A DNA stretch of 64,000 bases from an uncultured Rhodospirillaceae bacterium (GTDB taxonomy: Bacteria > Pseudomonadota > Alphaproteobacteria > Rhodospirillales > Casp-alpha2). Positions 18,072 through 28,689 of this stretch are shown piece by piece. Position numbers and translations under genes: made by a program. The notes below the pieces were generated by a model. It had not been told where the DNA came from and searched no databases. It saw only the letters and a program-made list of their open reading frames with translations. Positions within the stretch are counted from its first letter, which is position 1, and the number at the start of each line of letters is the position of its first letter. Where the stretch lies: contig CAJWCU010000012.1 in NCBI GenBank assembly GCA_913030825.1, positions 1-64,000 of the forward strand, given 5' to 3'.

Positions 18072-19550
18072 TTAGTCGAAGGCCCAGGCAATCGCCAGGA
18101 ACAGACCGCCGCCCATCAGTGCGGCGCAAGGCACGGTTACGATCCAGGCGGCCACGATGGTCGTGAAATGCTGGCGCCGGACCAACTTGCGCCGGCGGCT
18201 GCGCTCGGCGTTTTCCCGGGCCTGCGGGGCGGGGGTGTCTTCGCCGGACTCGCGGCCCCGGGTGATGTGGGTATTCCGTCCGGTAAACCATTCCCGGAAG
18301 AAGCCGACGCCGAACACGGCGCCGACGGCGATATGCGTCGACGACACCGGAAGGCCCAGGGCCGAGGCGATGATGACCGTGATCGCGGCGGCCAGCGCCA
18401 CGCAATAGGCGCGCATGGGGTTCATCTTGGTGATTTCCGCGCCGACCGTCCGGATCAGCTTGGGCCCGAACAGCAACAACCCCATGGTGATCCCGGCGGC
18501 GCCGACGAACAACACCCAACTGGGAATGCCGACCTTGCCGTGAGCACCTCCGGTTGCCGCCGTGTCGACGACGGCGGCCAGCGGGCCGACCGCGTTGGCG
18601 ACATCGTTGGCGCCATGCGCGAACGACAGCAGTGCCGCCGCGCAAATCAGCGGCAGGGTGAACAGCGTGCGCACCGATTTATTGCGGTTTTCCATGCCCG
18701 CCGCCTTGCGGTGGATCAGGGGCCGCACGATCAAATAAGTCACCAGGTAGACCCCAAAGCCGGCCGCCACGATCATTTCCGGGCCGGGCCGCCAGACTTT
18801 CTTCAGGCCCTTCATCATCAGATAGGCGGAAAACACTCCGGCCATCAGTGCGACCAGAACCGGGACCCAGCGCTTGGCGCCCGCGATCTTGTCCGCCCGG
18901 TAGATGATGTTGAACTTGATGAAGGCGAGGAACAGGGCCGCGATCACGCCGCCCAGCAAGGGCGAGATGACCCAGCTGGCGGCGATCGCGCCCATCACCG
19001 GCCAGTCGACCACGCCAAACCCGGCGGCGGCGATACCCGCCCCCATGACCCCGCCGACCACCGCATGGGTGGTCGAGACCGGCGCGCTCAGCCAGGTCGC
19101 CAGATTGACCCAAAGCGCGGCCGCCAACAGGGCCGACATCATGGCCCAGATGAAAACGTCCGGATCGCCGATCTGATGCGGATCGACGATGCCCTTGGAA
19201 ATCGTCTTGACCACGTCGCCCCCGGCGACGATCGCGCCCATCGATTCGAATACGGCGGCGATCACCAGCGCGCCGGTCATCGAAAGGGCGCGCGAGCCGA
19301 CCGCCGGGCCGACGTTGTTGGCGACGTCGTTGGCCCCGATGTTCAACGCCATGTAGCCGCCGATCACCCCGGCGGCGACGATGAACATCTGATGATCCAT
19401 GCCGACGGTCGCGATCATCGCCACGTTCGACGTGATGGCCAGGAACAGCAGCGCCCAGCCGATGCGCGAAAATTCACGGCCCAGGGACTGGGTCGCGTGC
19501 TCGACCGCGGCCAGTTTGGTCAGGTCCTTGTTCAGGGTCTCTTTATACAT
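18072..19550 (-). CDS. pit: PiT-family inorganic phosphate transporter
   Basis: A 492-aa inner-membrane protein of the PiT family, which couples phosphate (or metal-phosphate) uptake to the ion gradient. The duplicated family signature is clear: GANDVANNVGPAVGSRAL with PVSTTHAVVGG in the first half, and GANDVANAVGPLAAVV with PVSSTHIAVGAV in the second. About ten hydrophobic helices are visible, with a charged cytoplasmic loop near the end (REWFTGRNTHITRGRESG). The ATG at 19550 (MYKETLNKD) is preferred over an upstream arginine-rich extension. It lies between phoR and pstS and has its own candidate Pho box about 135 bp upstream. Confidence 0.94.
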   Translation of the reverse strand: MYKETLNKDLTKLAAVEHATQSLGREFSRIGWALLFLAITSNVAMIATVGMDHQMFIVAAGVIGGYMALNIGANDVANNVGPAVGSRALSMTGALVIAAVFESMGAIVAGGDVVKTISKGIVDPHQIGDPDVFIWAMMSALLAAALWVNLATWLSAPVSTTHAVVGGVMGAGIAAAGFGVVDWPVMGAIAASWVISPLLGGVIAALFLAFIKFNIIYRADKIAGAKRWVPVLVALMAGVFSAYLMMKGLKKVWRPGPEMIVAAGFGVYLVTYLIVRPLIHRKAAGMENRNKSVRTLFTLPLICAAALLSFAHGANDVANAVGPLAAVVDTAATGGAHGKVGIPSWVLFVGAAGITMGLLLFGPKLIRTVGAEITKMNPMRAYCVALAAAITVIIASALGLPVSSTHIAVGAVFGVGFFREWFTGRNTHITRGRESGEDTPAPQARENAERSRRRKLVRRQHFTTIVAAWIVTVPCAALMGGGLFLAIAWAFD

Positions 19551-19684
19551 GGAGGCTCTTCGGCTCTGTCGGCATTGTCTATGGCGGGCGGCGGGCCGGA
19601 TAATGCAGGGCCCGGGCGTGCCGCTTTCGCGGCAGGCGCTCCGGCTCCTCAGGGGATACGCGCTCGGAACCCCCGAAGGCAATC

Positions 19685-19706
19685 AGTTTGTTACAATTTT
19701 ATGACG
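19685..19706 (-). promoter_or_regulatory. Candidate Pho box upstream of pit
   Basis: On the minus strand, CGTCATAAAAT is followed directly by TGTAACAAACT, two 11-bp units matching the PhoB consensus with AT-rich spacers. It lies about 135 bp before the pit start. Whether PhoB activates or represses pit here cannot be told; in rhizobia a pit gene is known to be repressed by PhoB. Confidence 0.65.
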
Positions 19707-19789
19707 CCCGACGCCAATGCCCGGATGCCCGGCCGCACAAGGGGGCGAGGGGACGCCCGCGGGTCGGCCCCGCGGCGGCCGGCGGGGCG

Positions 19790-20911
19790 TCAGGACTTGC
19801 CGGAAGACGGCAGGGCGACCGGCTCGCCGCTTGTCAGCATGCCCTGGCGCGGGGCTTCGGCGGGCAGGTAGACCGTGAAGGTCGATCCCTTGCCGATCTG
19901 ACTTTCTACGCCCAGATGACCGCGGTGGCGGTTGATGATGTGTTTGACGATGGCCAGGCCCAGGCCCGTGCCGCCGACGCTTTTCGACCGCGCCTTGTCG
20001 ACCCGGTAGAACCGTTCCGTCAGGCGCGGGATGGCGTCTGCGGGGATGCCGTCGCCGTGGTCCGTCACCTTGACCGCGATACCCGACCGGCCGGTCCCGG
20101 GGATGCGGTCGGCGGGTTCGACCCGGATGTCGATGGCTTCGCCCTTGCCGCCGTAGCGGATGGCGTTTTCGATCAAGTTGCGGAAGACCTGGAACAGTTG
20201 ATCGGCCTCGCCGTGGACCGTCGGCAGGCCGGTGCCGTAGTTGACCCGGATCGGCATGTTGCTGGCCTTGGCCTGCACGCTCAACGCTTCGGTCACGTTC
20301 AACAGGACGCCCGCGATATCGACGGGCGCGGTCGGCCGGACGTGTTCATTGATCTCGACCCGGGACAGGGTCAGCAGGTCGTCGATCAGGCCGGCCATGC
20401 GCTTGGCCTCGCGGAGCATGATGCCCAGGAACCGCACGCGGGTGTCTTCATCCCCGCCGGCGGGGCCTTCCAAGGTTTCGATGAACCCGAGCAGCGCCGC
20501 CAGCGGCGAGCGCAGTTCGTGCGACGCGTTGGCCACGAAGTCGGCGCGCATCTGTTCCGCGCGGCGCGCCGTGGTCTGGTCGCGCAGAACCAAAACGGCG
20601 CCGATACTTTTGGTGTCCGGGGCCGGCGGCACGCCGGAGACGTGCATTTCGAAATTGCGGGTCGTATTTCCGGGTAGGGTTACTTCGACCGTGCGGTTCT
20701 CGTTGCGCCCCAACACTTCGTCGACGGCGTCGAGAACCCGGGGGTGGCGCAACGACATGGCCAAGTCCTGGCCGACGCCGGAGATATCCAACAGGTCGCG
20801 CGCCGCGCCGTTGGCATAAACCACGGCGCGCCGCCCGTCCAACAGGATCGTTGGATCGGGAAAGTGGTCGAGAATACGGTCGGTCAACGGGACCATCGTC
20901 TGGTGCCCCAT
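19790..20911 (-). CDS. phoR: Phosphate regulon sensor kinase PhoR (no transmembrane segment)
   Basis: A 373-aa histidine kinase: PAS domain (about 8-115), HisKA with phospho-acceptor His in ANASHELRSPLAALLG, and HATPase with N-box NLIENAIRYGG, VTDHGDGIP (G1) and GGTGLGLAIVKHI (G2). Typical PhoR proteins have one or two N-terminal transmembrane helices. Here none is present, and the open frame upstream reaches a TGA at about 21010 without coding a hydrophobic segment. The protein is therefore predicted to be cytoplasmic and must reach PstB/PhoU by another route. It is the first gene of the phosphate block, and PhoB is the last. Confidence 0.9.
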   Translation of the reverse strand: MGHQTMVPLTDRILDHFPDPTILLDGRRAVVYANGAARDLLDISGVGQDLAMSLRHPRVLDAVDEVLGRNENRTVEVTLPGNTTRNFEMHVSGVPPAPDTKSIGAVLVLRDQTTARRAEQMRADFVANASHELRSPLAALLGFIETLEGPAGGDEDTRVRFLGIMLREAKRMAGLIDDLLTLSRVEINEHVRPTAPVDIAGVLLNVTEALSVQAKASNMPIRVNYGTGLPTVHGEADQLFQVFRNLIENAIRYGGKGEAIDIRVEPADRIPGTGRSGIAVKVTDHGDGIPADAIPRLTERFYRVDKARSKSVGGTGLGLAIVKHIINRHRGHLGVESQIGKGSTFTVYLPAEAPRQGMLTSGEPVALPSSGKS

Positions 20912-21051
20912 CTGTTTTCCCGATCTGCGAAACCCAGGCGCTAGGTGGAGGGTATGCCGATCTGCGCGCCGGGTTCCCGGGCCTGATGGCTGGGCGGGCG
21001 AAAAAAGTCAAGAAACCGTTTTACGACAATCGGCGGCATTCCGCGGGTTGT

Positions 21052-22122
21052 TCAGGTATGCGCCTGCTGTGCTTCGGTCTGGGACGCGGTCCCGGAAACA
21101 CCCATTTCAACCCGATTGCGGCCGTTGTGCTTGGCCAGATACAGCGCTTCGTCCGCGCGCTCGATCAGGTTTTCGATGCTTTCGCCGGGGGTGAACTCGG
21201 CGGCGCCGACGGAAATCGTGATGGTGCCCAGGCTCTTGCCCGTGGCGCGGTTGACGACGGCCTTCTTGCAGACCTGATTGCGTACGTGCTCGCCGACTTT
21301 TGCGCCGTTCACCAGATTGGTGTCGCGCAAAACGATGGAAAACTCCTCACCGCCGTAACGCGCGGTCAGGTCCTCGCCGCGCACGCAGCTTTTCAAAATC
21401 CGCGCGACGAAACGCAGAACCTGATCGCCGACCTGATGCCCATGGGTGTCGTTGAACGATTTGAAATGGTCGATATCGATCATCAACAAGGTCAGCGGCG
21501 CCTTGCGGTCAAGAGCCTCGGCGGCGGCGATGCGGATTTCTTCGTCGAATAGCTTGCGGTTGGCGACACCGGTCAGGGCGTCGGTCATCGCTTCGTGACG
21601 CAGCGATTCGACGTCTTCCTTCAGGCTTTCGATCTCGTGCGCCGATTCCTTCAGGCGCGCTTCCAGAACCTGATTGCGGTCCTCCATATGGCGGGTCGCG
21701 GCGATCACCTGTTCCAGCACGGCGCGAATATCCTGGCGCCCGTCACCGGCGGCCAGTTCGCCCGAGACCACGGACAGGGTGTCGCCGTAGGCCTGGGCGT
21801 CGTCGCCGGCCTCTTCCAGATAGGACATCAATTTTTTGAGTTCGGTCTCGACCCGGAGCGTCGCATCGTTGAGGAAATCCTCGTCGAGCGTCACGCCCAA
21901 GAAGCGGTCATAGATTTCGGCGTTGCGTTCTTCCGTGAACGGCAGGCCGGCCTCCAGGATCACGTCCAGGGTGCGCGAAAGCTCAGGGTAAGCGCCCGAG
22001 AAATACCGATACCAAACCGCGAAATTGTTCGGTTTGGGCGGAATCCCCTTTTTCTCCATCATCTGGAGCGCCGCTTTGGCGTATTCGGTCGGGTTGCTCC
22101 GGGACTCTTGATCGCTGGACAA
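21052..22122 (-). CDS. Diguanylate cyclase (GGDEF domain)
   Basis: A 356-aa cytoplasmic protein. The C-terminal GGDEF domain (about 175-340) makes cyclic di-GMP; the active-site loop is RYGGEEF and a product-inhibition I-site (RGED) lies five residues before it. The substrate site DIDHFKSFNDTHGHQVGD is intact. The N-terminal 130 residues are helical and begin with a conserved alphaproteobacterial segment (EYAKAALQMMEKKGIPPKPNNF cut short here: EYAKAALQMMEKKG), followed by a coiled coil (about 130-175). The start is probably TTG at 22122 with AGGAAGG eight bases upstream; no ATG is available in frame. No transmembrane segment. Confidence 0.9.
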   Translation of the reverse strand: MSSDQESRSNPTEYAKAALQMMEKKGIPPKPNNFAVWYRYFSGAYPELSRTLDVILEAGLPFTEERNAEIYDRFLGVTLDEDFLNDATLRVETELKKLMSYLEEAGDDAQAYGDTLSVVSGELAAGDGRQDIRAVLEQVIAATRHMEDRNQVLEARLKESAHEIESLKEDVESLRHEAMTDALTGVANRKLFDEEIRIAAAEALDRKAPLTLLMIDIDHFKSFNDTHGHQVGDQVLRFVARILKSCVRGEDLTARYGGEEFSIVLRDTNLVNGAKVGEHVRNQVCKKAVVNRATGKSLGTITISVGAAEFTPGESIENLIERADEALYLAKHNGRNRVEMGVSGTASQTEAQQAHT

Positions 22123-22238
22123 CGGGCATGCCTTCCTAGTGGTTACAGGACGCCGTTCTCACCTTCTTTTCGCCCTTCGATCATTTGGCGCCGAAGGATT
22201 GATAGAGTCCATTTTCTAACATAACCCGATGGAGGGGT

Positions 22239-22733
22239 TTACAGCTTTTTCTTTATTTCGATGTGACGGCCCGCTTGCGGCGGTCGCGGTAGGCGGGAAT
22301 GAAGGTCTTTCAGGCGTTCCAATTCCGTCCGCACGGTGTCGGGGAACGGTGCGGTTCGCCGCGTATTCAGATCGACATGAAGGATCATCAGTTCGTTGGT
22401 TGCGGCCGGCCGGTCGTCTTCGCCCGCATACATTTCGTGGAAGATGTGCAGTCGCTTTTCATCGACGTCCAGGACGCGCGTGCGGATGCGCATCTCTTCG
22501 CCCAGGCCGACCTCGTTGTCATAGGTGACGTGCGCCTCGACGACGAAAATCGAACATCCGCTGGCCTCCCGGTACGCCGCGTCCAGCCCGACGACATCCT
22601 GCAGCGCATCCGTCGTCTGGTCGAAAACCAATACGTAATAGGCCAGGTTCATGTGGCCGTTGTAGTCGATCCAATCCTTCTGCACGGTCGCCCGGTGCAG
22701 GATCGGCAGGGCGCCGGCGTCGTCGCTGGTCAT
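22239..22733 (-). CDS. Hotdog-fold acyl-CoA thioesterase
   Basis: A 164-aa single-domain hotdog thioesterase. The helix-start motif VQKDWIDYNGHMNLAYYV is that of the 4-hydroxybenzoyl-CoA/betainyl-CoA thioesterase group, with the Asp and Asn-Gly-His-Met-Asn in place. It hydrolyses an acyl-CoA to free acid and CoA; the acyl group is unknown. GGAGA precedes the ATG. It is divergent from the glycosyltransferase operon and follows no obvious pathway genes. Confidence 0.85.
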   Translation of the reverse strand: MTSDDAGALPILHRATVQKDWIDYNGHMNLAYYVLVFDQTTDALQDVVGLDAAYREASGCSIFVVEAHVTYDNEVGLGEEMRIRTRVLDVDEKRLHIFHEMYAGEDDRPAATNELMILHVDLNTRRTAPFPDTVRTELERLKDLHSRLPRPPQAGRHIEIKKKL

Positions 22734-22938
22734 CGAAATCTCCGTCGTCTAGATGCATATCGGTATTCGCGCCTAAGCCTTGGGGGTCGATCGGCGGATT
22801 GCAAGACATTTGACCTTTCCCGGTGCGGGTGCGATAAGCGGGCGCGCTCTGCCGCCCGTCCGCGACATTCGATCCGGTCATGGCGGTCGGCGGGCACGCC
22901 GACGACGGAAAAACGCGAAAAAAGCGCAAAGTTTCCCC

Positions 22939-23706
22939 ATGAACGCGACCTCTTCAAAACATACCTCACCGGCTTTGGCCGTCGTTGTCCCCGTGCACAA
23001 CGAGACCGAGAATCTGGCGCCTCTGATCGGCGAGATCCGCGCCGCCTTGGCGAGCGGCCCGGCCTTTGAAATCGTTTACGTCGACGACGGCTCGACGGAC
23101 GAGACCTTGGCCAAGCTGATCGAGATCGCGAACGAGACGCCGGAGCTGCGCGTCCTGCGCCACGTCAATTGCTGTGGTCAGTCGGCGGCGATCCATACGG
23201 GTGTACGGAACGCACATGCCTCACTCATCGCGACGCTTGACGGTGACGGCCAGAACGATCCCGCCGACATTCCTGCCCTGGTCGAGAAGTACAATGCCGA
23301 AGGCGGGGGCGAGCGTTTGATGATCGCCGGTCTGCGTGCCAAGCGGCGGGATACGGCGATCCGCCGCCTGTCGTCGCGCGTCGCCAACGGCATCCGGTCC
23401 AGTCTGTTGAAGGACGACACGCCCGATACCGGTTGCGGGCTCAAGGTTTTTCCGCGCCAGGCTTTTCTCGATTTCCCCCGCTTCGATCACATGCACCGCT
23501 TCATGCCCGCCCTGATGATCCGGCTCGGTGGGCGGGTGATGTCCGTGCCGGTCAATCACCGGCCACGGGAACGCGGCACCTCGAAATACGGCGTGTGGAA
23601 CCGGCTCTGGGTCGGCATCGTCGATCTGTTCGGAGTGATGTGGTTGCAAAGCCGTGGCTCCAAGCCCGAGGTCGTCGAAGAGACGCCGGGCGCCCAGGCA
23701 AAATGA
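22939..23706 (+). CDS. Family 2 glycosyltransferase (DPM1/ArnC-like)
   Basis: A 255-aa GT-A fold glycosyltransferase. It shows VVVPVHNETENL, the metal-binding region YVDDGSTDET, LDGDGQNDP and the C-terminal HRPRERGTSKYGVWNR segment typical of polyprenyl-phosphate sugar transferases. There is no C-terminal transmembrane pair, unlike ArnC, so it resembles soluble dolichol-phosphate-mannose-synthase-like enzymes. The ATG at 22939 has no clear Shine-Dalgarno. It begins a four-gene set; its stop overlaps the next start (ATGA). Confidence 0.9.
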   Translation: MNATSSKHTSPALAVVVPVHNETENLAPLIGEIRAALASGPAFEIVYVDDGSTDETLAKLIEIANETPELRVLRHVNCCGQSAAIHTGVRNAHASLIATLDGDGQNDPADIPALVEKYNAEGGGERLMIAGLRAKRRDTAIRRLSSRVANGIRSSLLKDDTPDTGCGLKVFPRQAFLDFPRFDHMHRFMPALMIRLGGRVMSVPVNHRPRERGTSKYGVWNRLWVGIVDLFGVMWLQSRGSKPEVVEETPGAQAK

Positions 23707-24407
23707 GCGCCAAGCTGATATTGCGCGGCGGCACGTTGCTGCTGTCGCTGATCGGGGTGGTCATCCTAGTCCGCCTGACCGGCCTGGACGCCCATCTCGA
23801 TGAAACCTGGATCGACACCTATGTGCGGGGCCAGGGGATTGCCGGCATTCTTGTCTTCGTCGCCGCCGGCGGCCTGGTTACCGGGGTCGGCCTGCCGCGC
23901 CAGTTGTTCGCCTTCCTCGGCGGCTATGCCTTCGGCATCGTCGAAGGCACGGGCCTGGCCATTCTGGCAACCCTCGCGGGCTGTATCGCGTCATTCTATT
24001 ACGCGCGGTTCCTGGGTCGTGACCTGATCGCCGGCCGGTTCCCGGGCAAGGTCAAACAGATCGATGCCTTTCTGGCCGAGAACCCGTTTTCCATGACCCT
24101 GCTGATCCGCTTCCTGCCGTTCGGATCCAACTTGATCACCAATCTCGCGGCAGGGGTCTCGACGGTTCCGGGTCTTCCCTATTTCGCGGCCTCGGCGGTC
24201 GGTTATTTGCCGCAGACGCTGATATTCGCGTTGATCGGCACCGGCATGAAGGTCGATCCGATGGCCAATATCGGGCTTGCCGCCGGGCTGTTCGTCTTGT
24301 CCGGTATCTTGGGCGTCTATCTCTATCGCCGGCATCGCCATGGCAAGGTGCTGGACGAGGAATTGGAAGCGGAAATCGGCGAGGCCGATCCGTCCGCGGC
24401 GGAATGA
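23703..24407 (+). CDS. TVP38/TMEM64 (DedA-like) membrane protein
   Basis: A 234-aa inner-membrane protein with about five or six hydrophobic segments. The VTT/SNARE-associated core is visible as GLPRQLFAFLGGYAFG, then a reentrant region and IRFLPFGSNLITNLAAG. Family members move or scramble lipids, including undecaprenyl phosphate in some DedA proteins. In this operon a role in recycling a lipid carrier for glycan synthesis is a reasonable inference. The start overlaps the GT2 stop codon. Confidence 0.85.
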   Translation: MSAKLILRGGTLLLSLIGVVILVRLTGLDAHLDETWIDTYVRGQGIAGILVFVAAGGLVTGVGLPRQLFAFLGGYAFGIVEGTGLAILATLAGCIASFYYARFLGRDLIAGRFPGKVKQIDAFLAENPFSMTLLIRFLPFGSNLITNLAAGVSTVPGLPYFAASAVGYLPQTLIFALIGTGMKVDPMANIGLAAGLFVLSGILGVYLYRRHRHGKVLDEELEAEIGEADPSAAE

Positions 24408-24423
24408 CCGTCCGCTGACCCCT

Positions 24424-25644
24424 ATGGCCGGGCGCGGCGGCGGGGAGACGCCATTGCATGTTCTGATCGTTCCTTCCTGGTACTCCCATCTACGTTCGCC
24501 GGGCGGCGGATCGTTCTTCCGCGATCAGGCCCAGGCCCTGGCCCGTGCCGGGCACAAGGTCGGCATCCTGGCGCCCAAGGTCTGGGGCGTGCGGGACTAC
24601 CGCGCCGGGCCGTTGCCGGACATGAACCTGATCGCGGCGGAGGATGAAGGCTTCGTGCGTGTCTGGCGTCTCAATACCCTGCATCGTCTGCCGCGCATGC
24701 CTTACCGTGATTCCCGGGCGTTCTGCGCCGCGGGTCGGCGCCTGTACGATGCTTATGCAGCGGCGGAAGGACAGCCCGATGTGTTGCACGGTCATGCGGC
24801 GCTTTACGGTGGCGTCCTGGCGGCGGATTTGTCTCGGCGCACCGGTGTTCCCGCTGTGTTGACGGAACATTCGACCGATTATGCCCAGGGCAAGCACCGA
24901 TGGTGGCAGAAGCGGCTGATCCGCCGGGCGCTGAGGGATGCCCGCGCGCGCCTCGCGGTCAGCCCCCAATTGCACGACATTCTGATCGACCAATATGCCG
25001 GTGCGGCGCGGCCGCTCGAGGTCGTGCCCAATATCCTGACGCCCGCGTTCGAGGCGAACCCACCGCCAACCGACGAGATGCCGGGGCCTTTTATCTTTCT
25101 CTGCGTCGCCCGCATCTCTGCTGAAAAGAATCAGGACGGGCTGATCCGGGCCTTCGCGCAAGCCTTCCCCGAGGGCGATGAGGAACTGCATTTCATCGGG
25201 TCCGGCGAAGCCGCGGAGTTGGAGAGATTGGCGCGCGAGATGGGCGTCGCCGGCAGGGTCAAGGTTTTGGGTGTTTGTCCGCCTGAGGACGTGCGTGGCC
25301 GCATGGCATCCGCCGGTGCGGTGGTGCTGGCGAGTTACGTGGAAACCTTTGGCGTCGTCGTTATCGAGGCGCTGTCGCAGGGCACGCCCGTGGTCGCGAC
25401 GATCTCCGGCGGGCCCGAAGGCATCCTGACGCCGGAAAGCGGCATTCTTATTCCGCCCGGCGACGATGCGGCCCTGATGCGGGCTCTTGCCGAAATTCGG
25501 GCGCGGGCGGCAGCCGGTGAGTTCGATGGCCAGGAGCTGCGCCGCGGATGCCTGGCCCGCTACGGCGAAAAGGCCGTGGTCGGGGAATTGGAAAATATTT
25601 ACGCTGCGGCCCTCGGCGGTTCAAACGAAACGGGGACAACATGA
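24424..25644 (+). CDS. Family 4 glycosyltransferase
   Basis: A 406-aa GT-B fold retaining glycosyltransferase. The N-terminal acceptor domain starts HVLIVPSWYSHLRSPGGGSFF; the C-terminal donor domain has CVARISAEKNQDGLIRAF, the GSG loop (FIGSGEAAEL) and the EX7E motif ETFGVVVIEALSQGTPVVAT. It transfers a nucleotide-activated sugar to a growing glycan; donor and acceptor are unknown. The ATG at 24424 follows the TVP38 stop by 16 bases, and an alternative TTG start lies about 30 bases on. The stop overlaps the start of the next gene. Confidence 0.9.
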   Translation: MAGRGGGETPLHVLIVPSWYSHLRSPGGGSFFRDQAQALARAGHKVGILAPKVWGVRDYRAGPLPDMNLIAAEDEGFVRVWRLNTLHRLPRMPYRDSRAFCAAGRRLYDAYAAAEGQPDVLHGHAALYGGVLAADLSRRTGVPAVLTEHSTDYAQGKHRWWQKRLIRRALRDARARLAVSPQLHDILIDQYAGAARPLEVVPNILTPAFEANPPPTDEMPGPFIFLCVARISAEKNQDGLIRAFAQAFPEGDEELHFIGSGEAAELERLAREMGVAGRVKVLGVCPPEDVRGRMASAGAVVLASYVETFGVVVIEALSQGTPVVATISGGPEGILTPESGILIPPGDDAALMRALAEIRARAAAGEFDGQELRRGCLARYGEKAVVGELENIYAAALGGSNETGTT

Positions 25645-26453
25645 GTAAGACTTATTCGGCGATCCTGGCGGGGTTGGTTCGCGGCCTGGCGGCGCCCATG
25701 TCGCGCTGGCCGCGCTACGCCACGCTGGCGCGACTGGGCAACGCGGTGACGCCGCGCGTGCCGCTGGATACGCCGATGGGCACGATGACCCTCTATACCC
25801 CCGGCAAGGATGCGCTTTATTTCGCGCGCAATGCCTTCACTCGCGAGCCGGAGACCCTGGAATGGATCGATGGGTTCGCCAAGGACGAGGTCTTCTGGGA
25901 TATCGGCGCCAGCGTCGGGCCTTACACGGTCTATGCGGGGATGCGCGGCATCCCGACGGTCGCGTTCGAACCCAACCCCTTTTCGTTCTACTGCCTCGCC
26001 CGCAACGTCGCCGAAAACGGCGTCGGCGAGGTCGTCCAGGCCCATTGCCTGGGGCTCAGCGACCAGGACGGGCGCGGCCGCTTCTACATGCCGTCGTTCG
26101 AGGCCGGAACCTCCGGCTCGTCGCTTTACGACAGCGGCCTGTCGCGTCTGGGCTTCGCCAAGGCCGAGATCGCCGTCGACGCCTTCGCGCTGCGGGCCGA
26201 CGCCCTGGTCGAGACCTATGGGTTTCCGGCCCCAAACCATATCAAGATCGACGTCGACAGCATCGAGCCGCAGATTCTGAAAGGCGCCATGGGCGTGTTG
26301 AAAAGCGGGCAGGTCAAATCCGTGCTGATCGAAATCGCGCCGGACGATGCGGAAATTCCGGCGCTGTTGGCCGAAGCCGGGTTTTCCGAGGCCAGGCGCG
26401 GGGTTCAGCGGGAAAACACCGACGTCAACGTGATCTTCACGCGCCGCACCTGA
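25641..26453 (+). CDS. FkbM-family methyltransferase
   Basis: A 270-aa SAM-dependent methyltransferase of the FkbM family. SAM-binding motif VFWDIGASVGPYTVYAG (about 87-103), acidic loop VAFEPNPFSFYCLARNV and the family-typical IKIDVDSIEPQILKGA are clear. FkbM enzymes usually O-methylate sugars or polyketides; next to GT2 and GT4 genes, capping or decorating a surface glycan is likely (inference). The ATG overlaps the GT4 stop. It is the last gene of the set; groESL follows with its own promoter. Confidence 0.9.
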   Translation: MSKTYSAILAGLVRGLAAPMSRWPRYATLARLGNAVTPRVPLDTPMGTMTLYTPGKDALYFARNAFTREPETLEWIDGFAKDEVFWDIGASVGPYTVYAGMRGIPTVAFEPNPFSFYCLARNVAENGVGEVVQAHCLGLSDQDGRGRFYMPSFEAGTSGSSLYDSGLSRLGFAKAEIAVDAFALRADALVETYGFPAPNHIKIDVDSIEPQILKGAMGVLKSGQVKSVLIEIAPDDAEIPALLAEAGFSEARRGVQRENTDVNVIFTRRT

Positions 26454-26533
26454 TCCCACGCCTTGCGACGGCGCCGCGCCCCGAATTCCGGGGGGCGTCG
26501 CGATGACCGTTCCATGAAAATTTCCGGATTCCC

Positions 26534-26562
26534 TTGACAGCCAGGGCCCAGCGGACTACATC
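26534..26562 (+). promoter_or_regulatory. groESL housekeeping-type promoter
   Basis: A perfect -35 hexamer TTGACA (26534-26539) is followed after 16-17 bp by CTACAT/TACATC as -10. The CIRCE operator starts immediately downstream, so HrcA binding would block the transcription start. Confidence 0.7.
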
Positions 26563-26563
26563 G

Positions 26564-26590
26564 CTGGCACTCACTGGGGTCGAGTGCTAA
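26564..26590 (+). promoter_or_regulatory. CIRCE operator (HrcA binding site)
   Basis: CTGGCACTC, nine bases, GAGTGCTAA. The consensus is TTAGCACTC-N9-GAGTGCTAA; the right arm is perfect and the left differs at two bases. It lies about 50 bp before groES, the standard place for heat-shock repression by HrcA. Confidence 0.9.
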
Positions 26591-26639
26591 CAAACACGAA
26601 AAAACCCTTACTTATCCATTATTTGACGGAGAGCAGACA

Positions 26640-26927
26640 ATGAAGTTCAGGCCTCTGCATGACCGGGTTCTGGTCAAGCGCATCGAGCAGGACGAGAAGA
26701 CCAAGGGCGGCATCATCATTCCCGACACCGCCAAGGAAAAGCCCATGGAAGGCAAGATCGTTGCCGTCGGTTCCGGCACCCGCAACGAAGACGGCTCCAT
26801 CACGCCGCTCGACGTTAAGAAGGGTGACGCGGTTCTGTTCGGCAAGTGGTCGGGCACGGAAGTCACCATCGAAGGTGACGAACTGATCATCATGAAGGAA
26901 TCGGACCTCCTGGGCATCATCGGCTAA
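26640..26927 (+). CDS. groES: Co-chaperonin GroES
   Basis: A 95-aa heptameric lid of the GroEL chaperonin. The sequence starts [16 protein letters not shown], has the mobile loop [16 protein letters not shown] and ends ESDLLGIIG, all diagnostic. GGAGA precedes the ATG. It is co-transcribed with groEL 54 bases downstream under CIRCE/HrcA control. Confidence 0.99.
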   Translation: MKFRPLHDRVLVKRIEQDEKTKGGIIIPDTAKEKPMEGKIVAVGSGTRNEDGSITPLDVKKGDAVLFGKWSGTEVTIEGDELIIMKESDLLGIIG

Positions 26928-26945
26928 CGCCGGTTCGAAGCCTGA

Positions 26946-28628
<1,683 letters not shown>

Positions 28629-28653
28629 TCCAGCCTCCTGTCGTAAAGTTCGG

Positions 28654-28689
28654 AAAGGGCCGCACCGCAAGGTGCGGCCCTTTTCTTTT
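28654..28689 (+). terminator. groESL terminator
   Basis: A perfect 13-bp stem (AAAGGGCCGCACC / GGTGCGGCCCTTT) with a GCAA tetraloop, followed by a T-rich run (TTTTCTTTT including the stem end). Confidence 0.95.

Noticed and set aside
21019-21030. Pho box upstream of phoR
   Set aside because: Only one half-site-like stretch (TTGTCGTAAAAC on the minus strand) is present; no second 11-bp unit follows.
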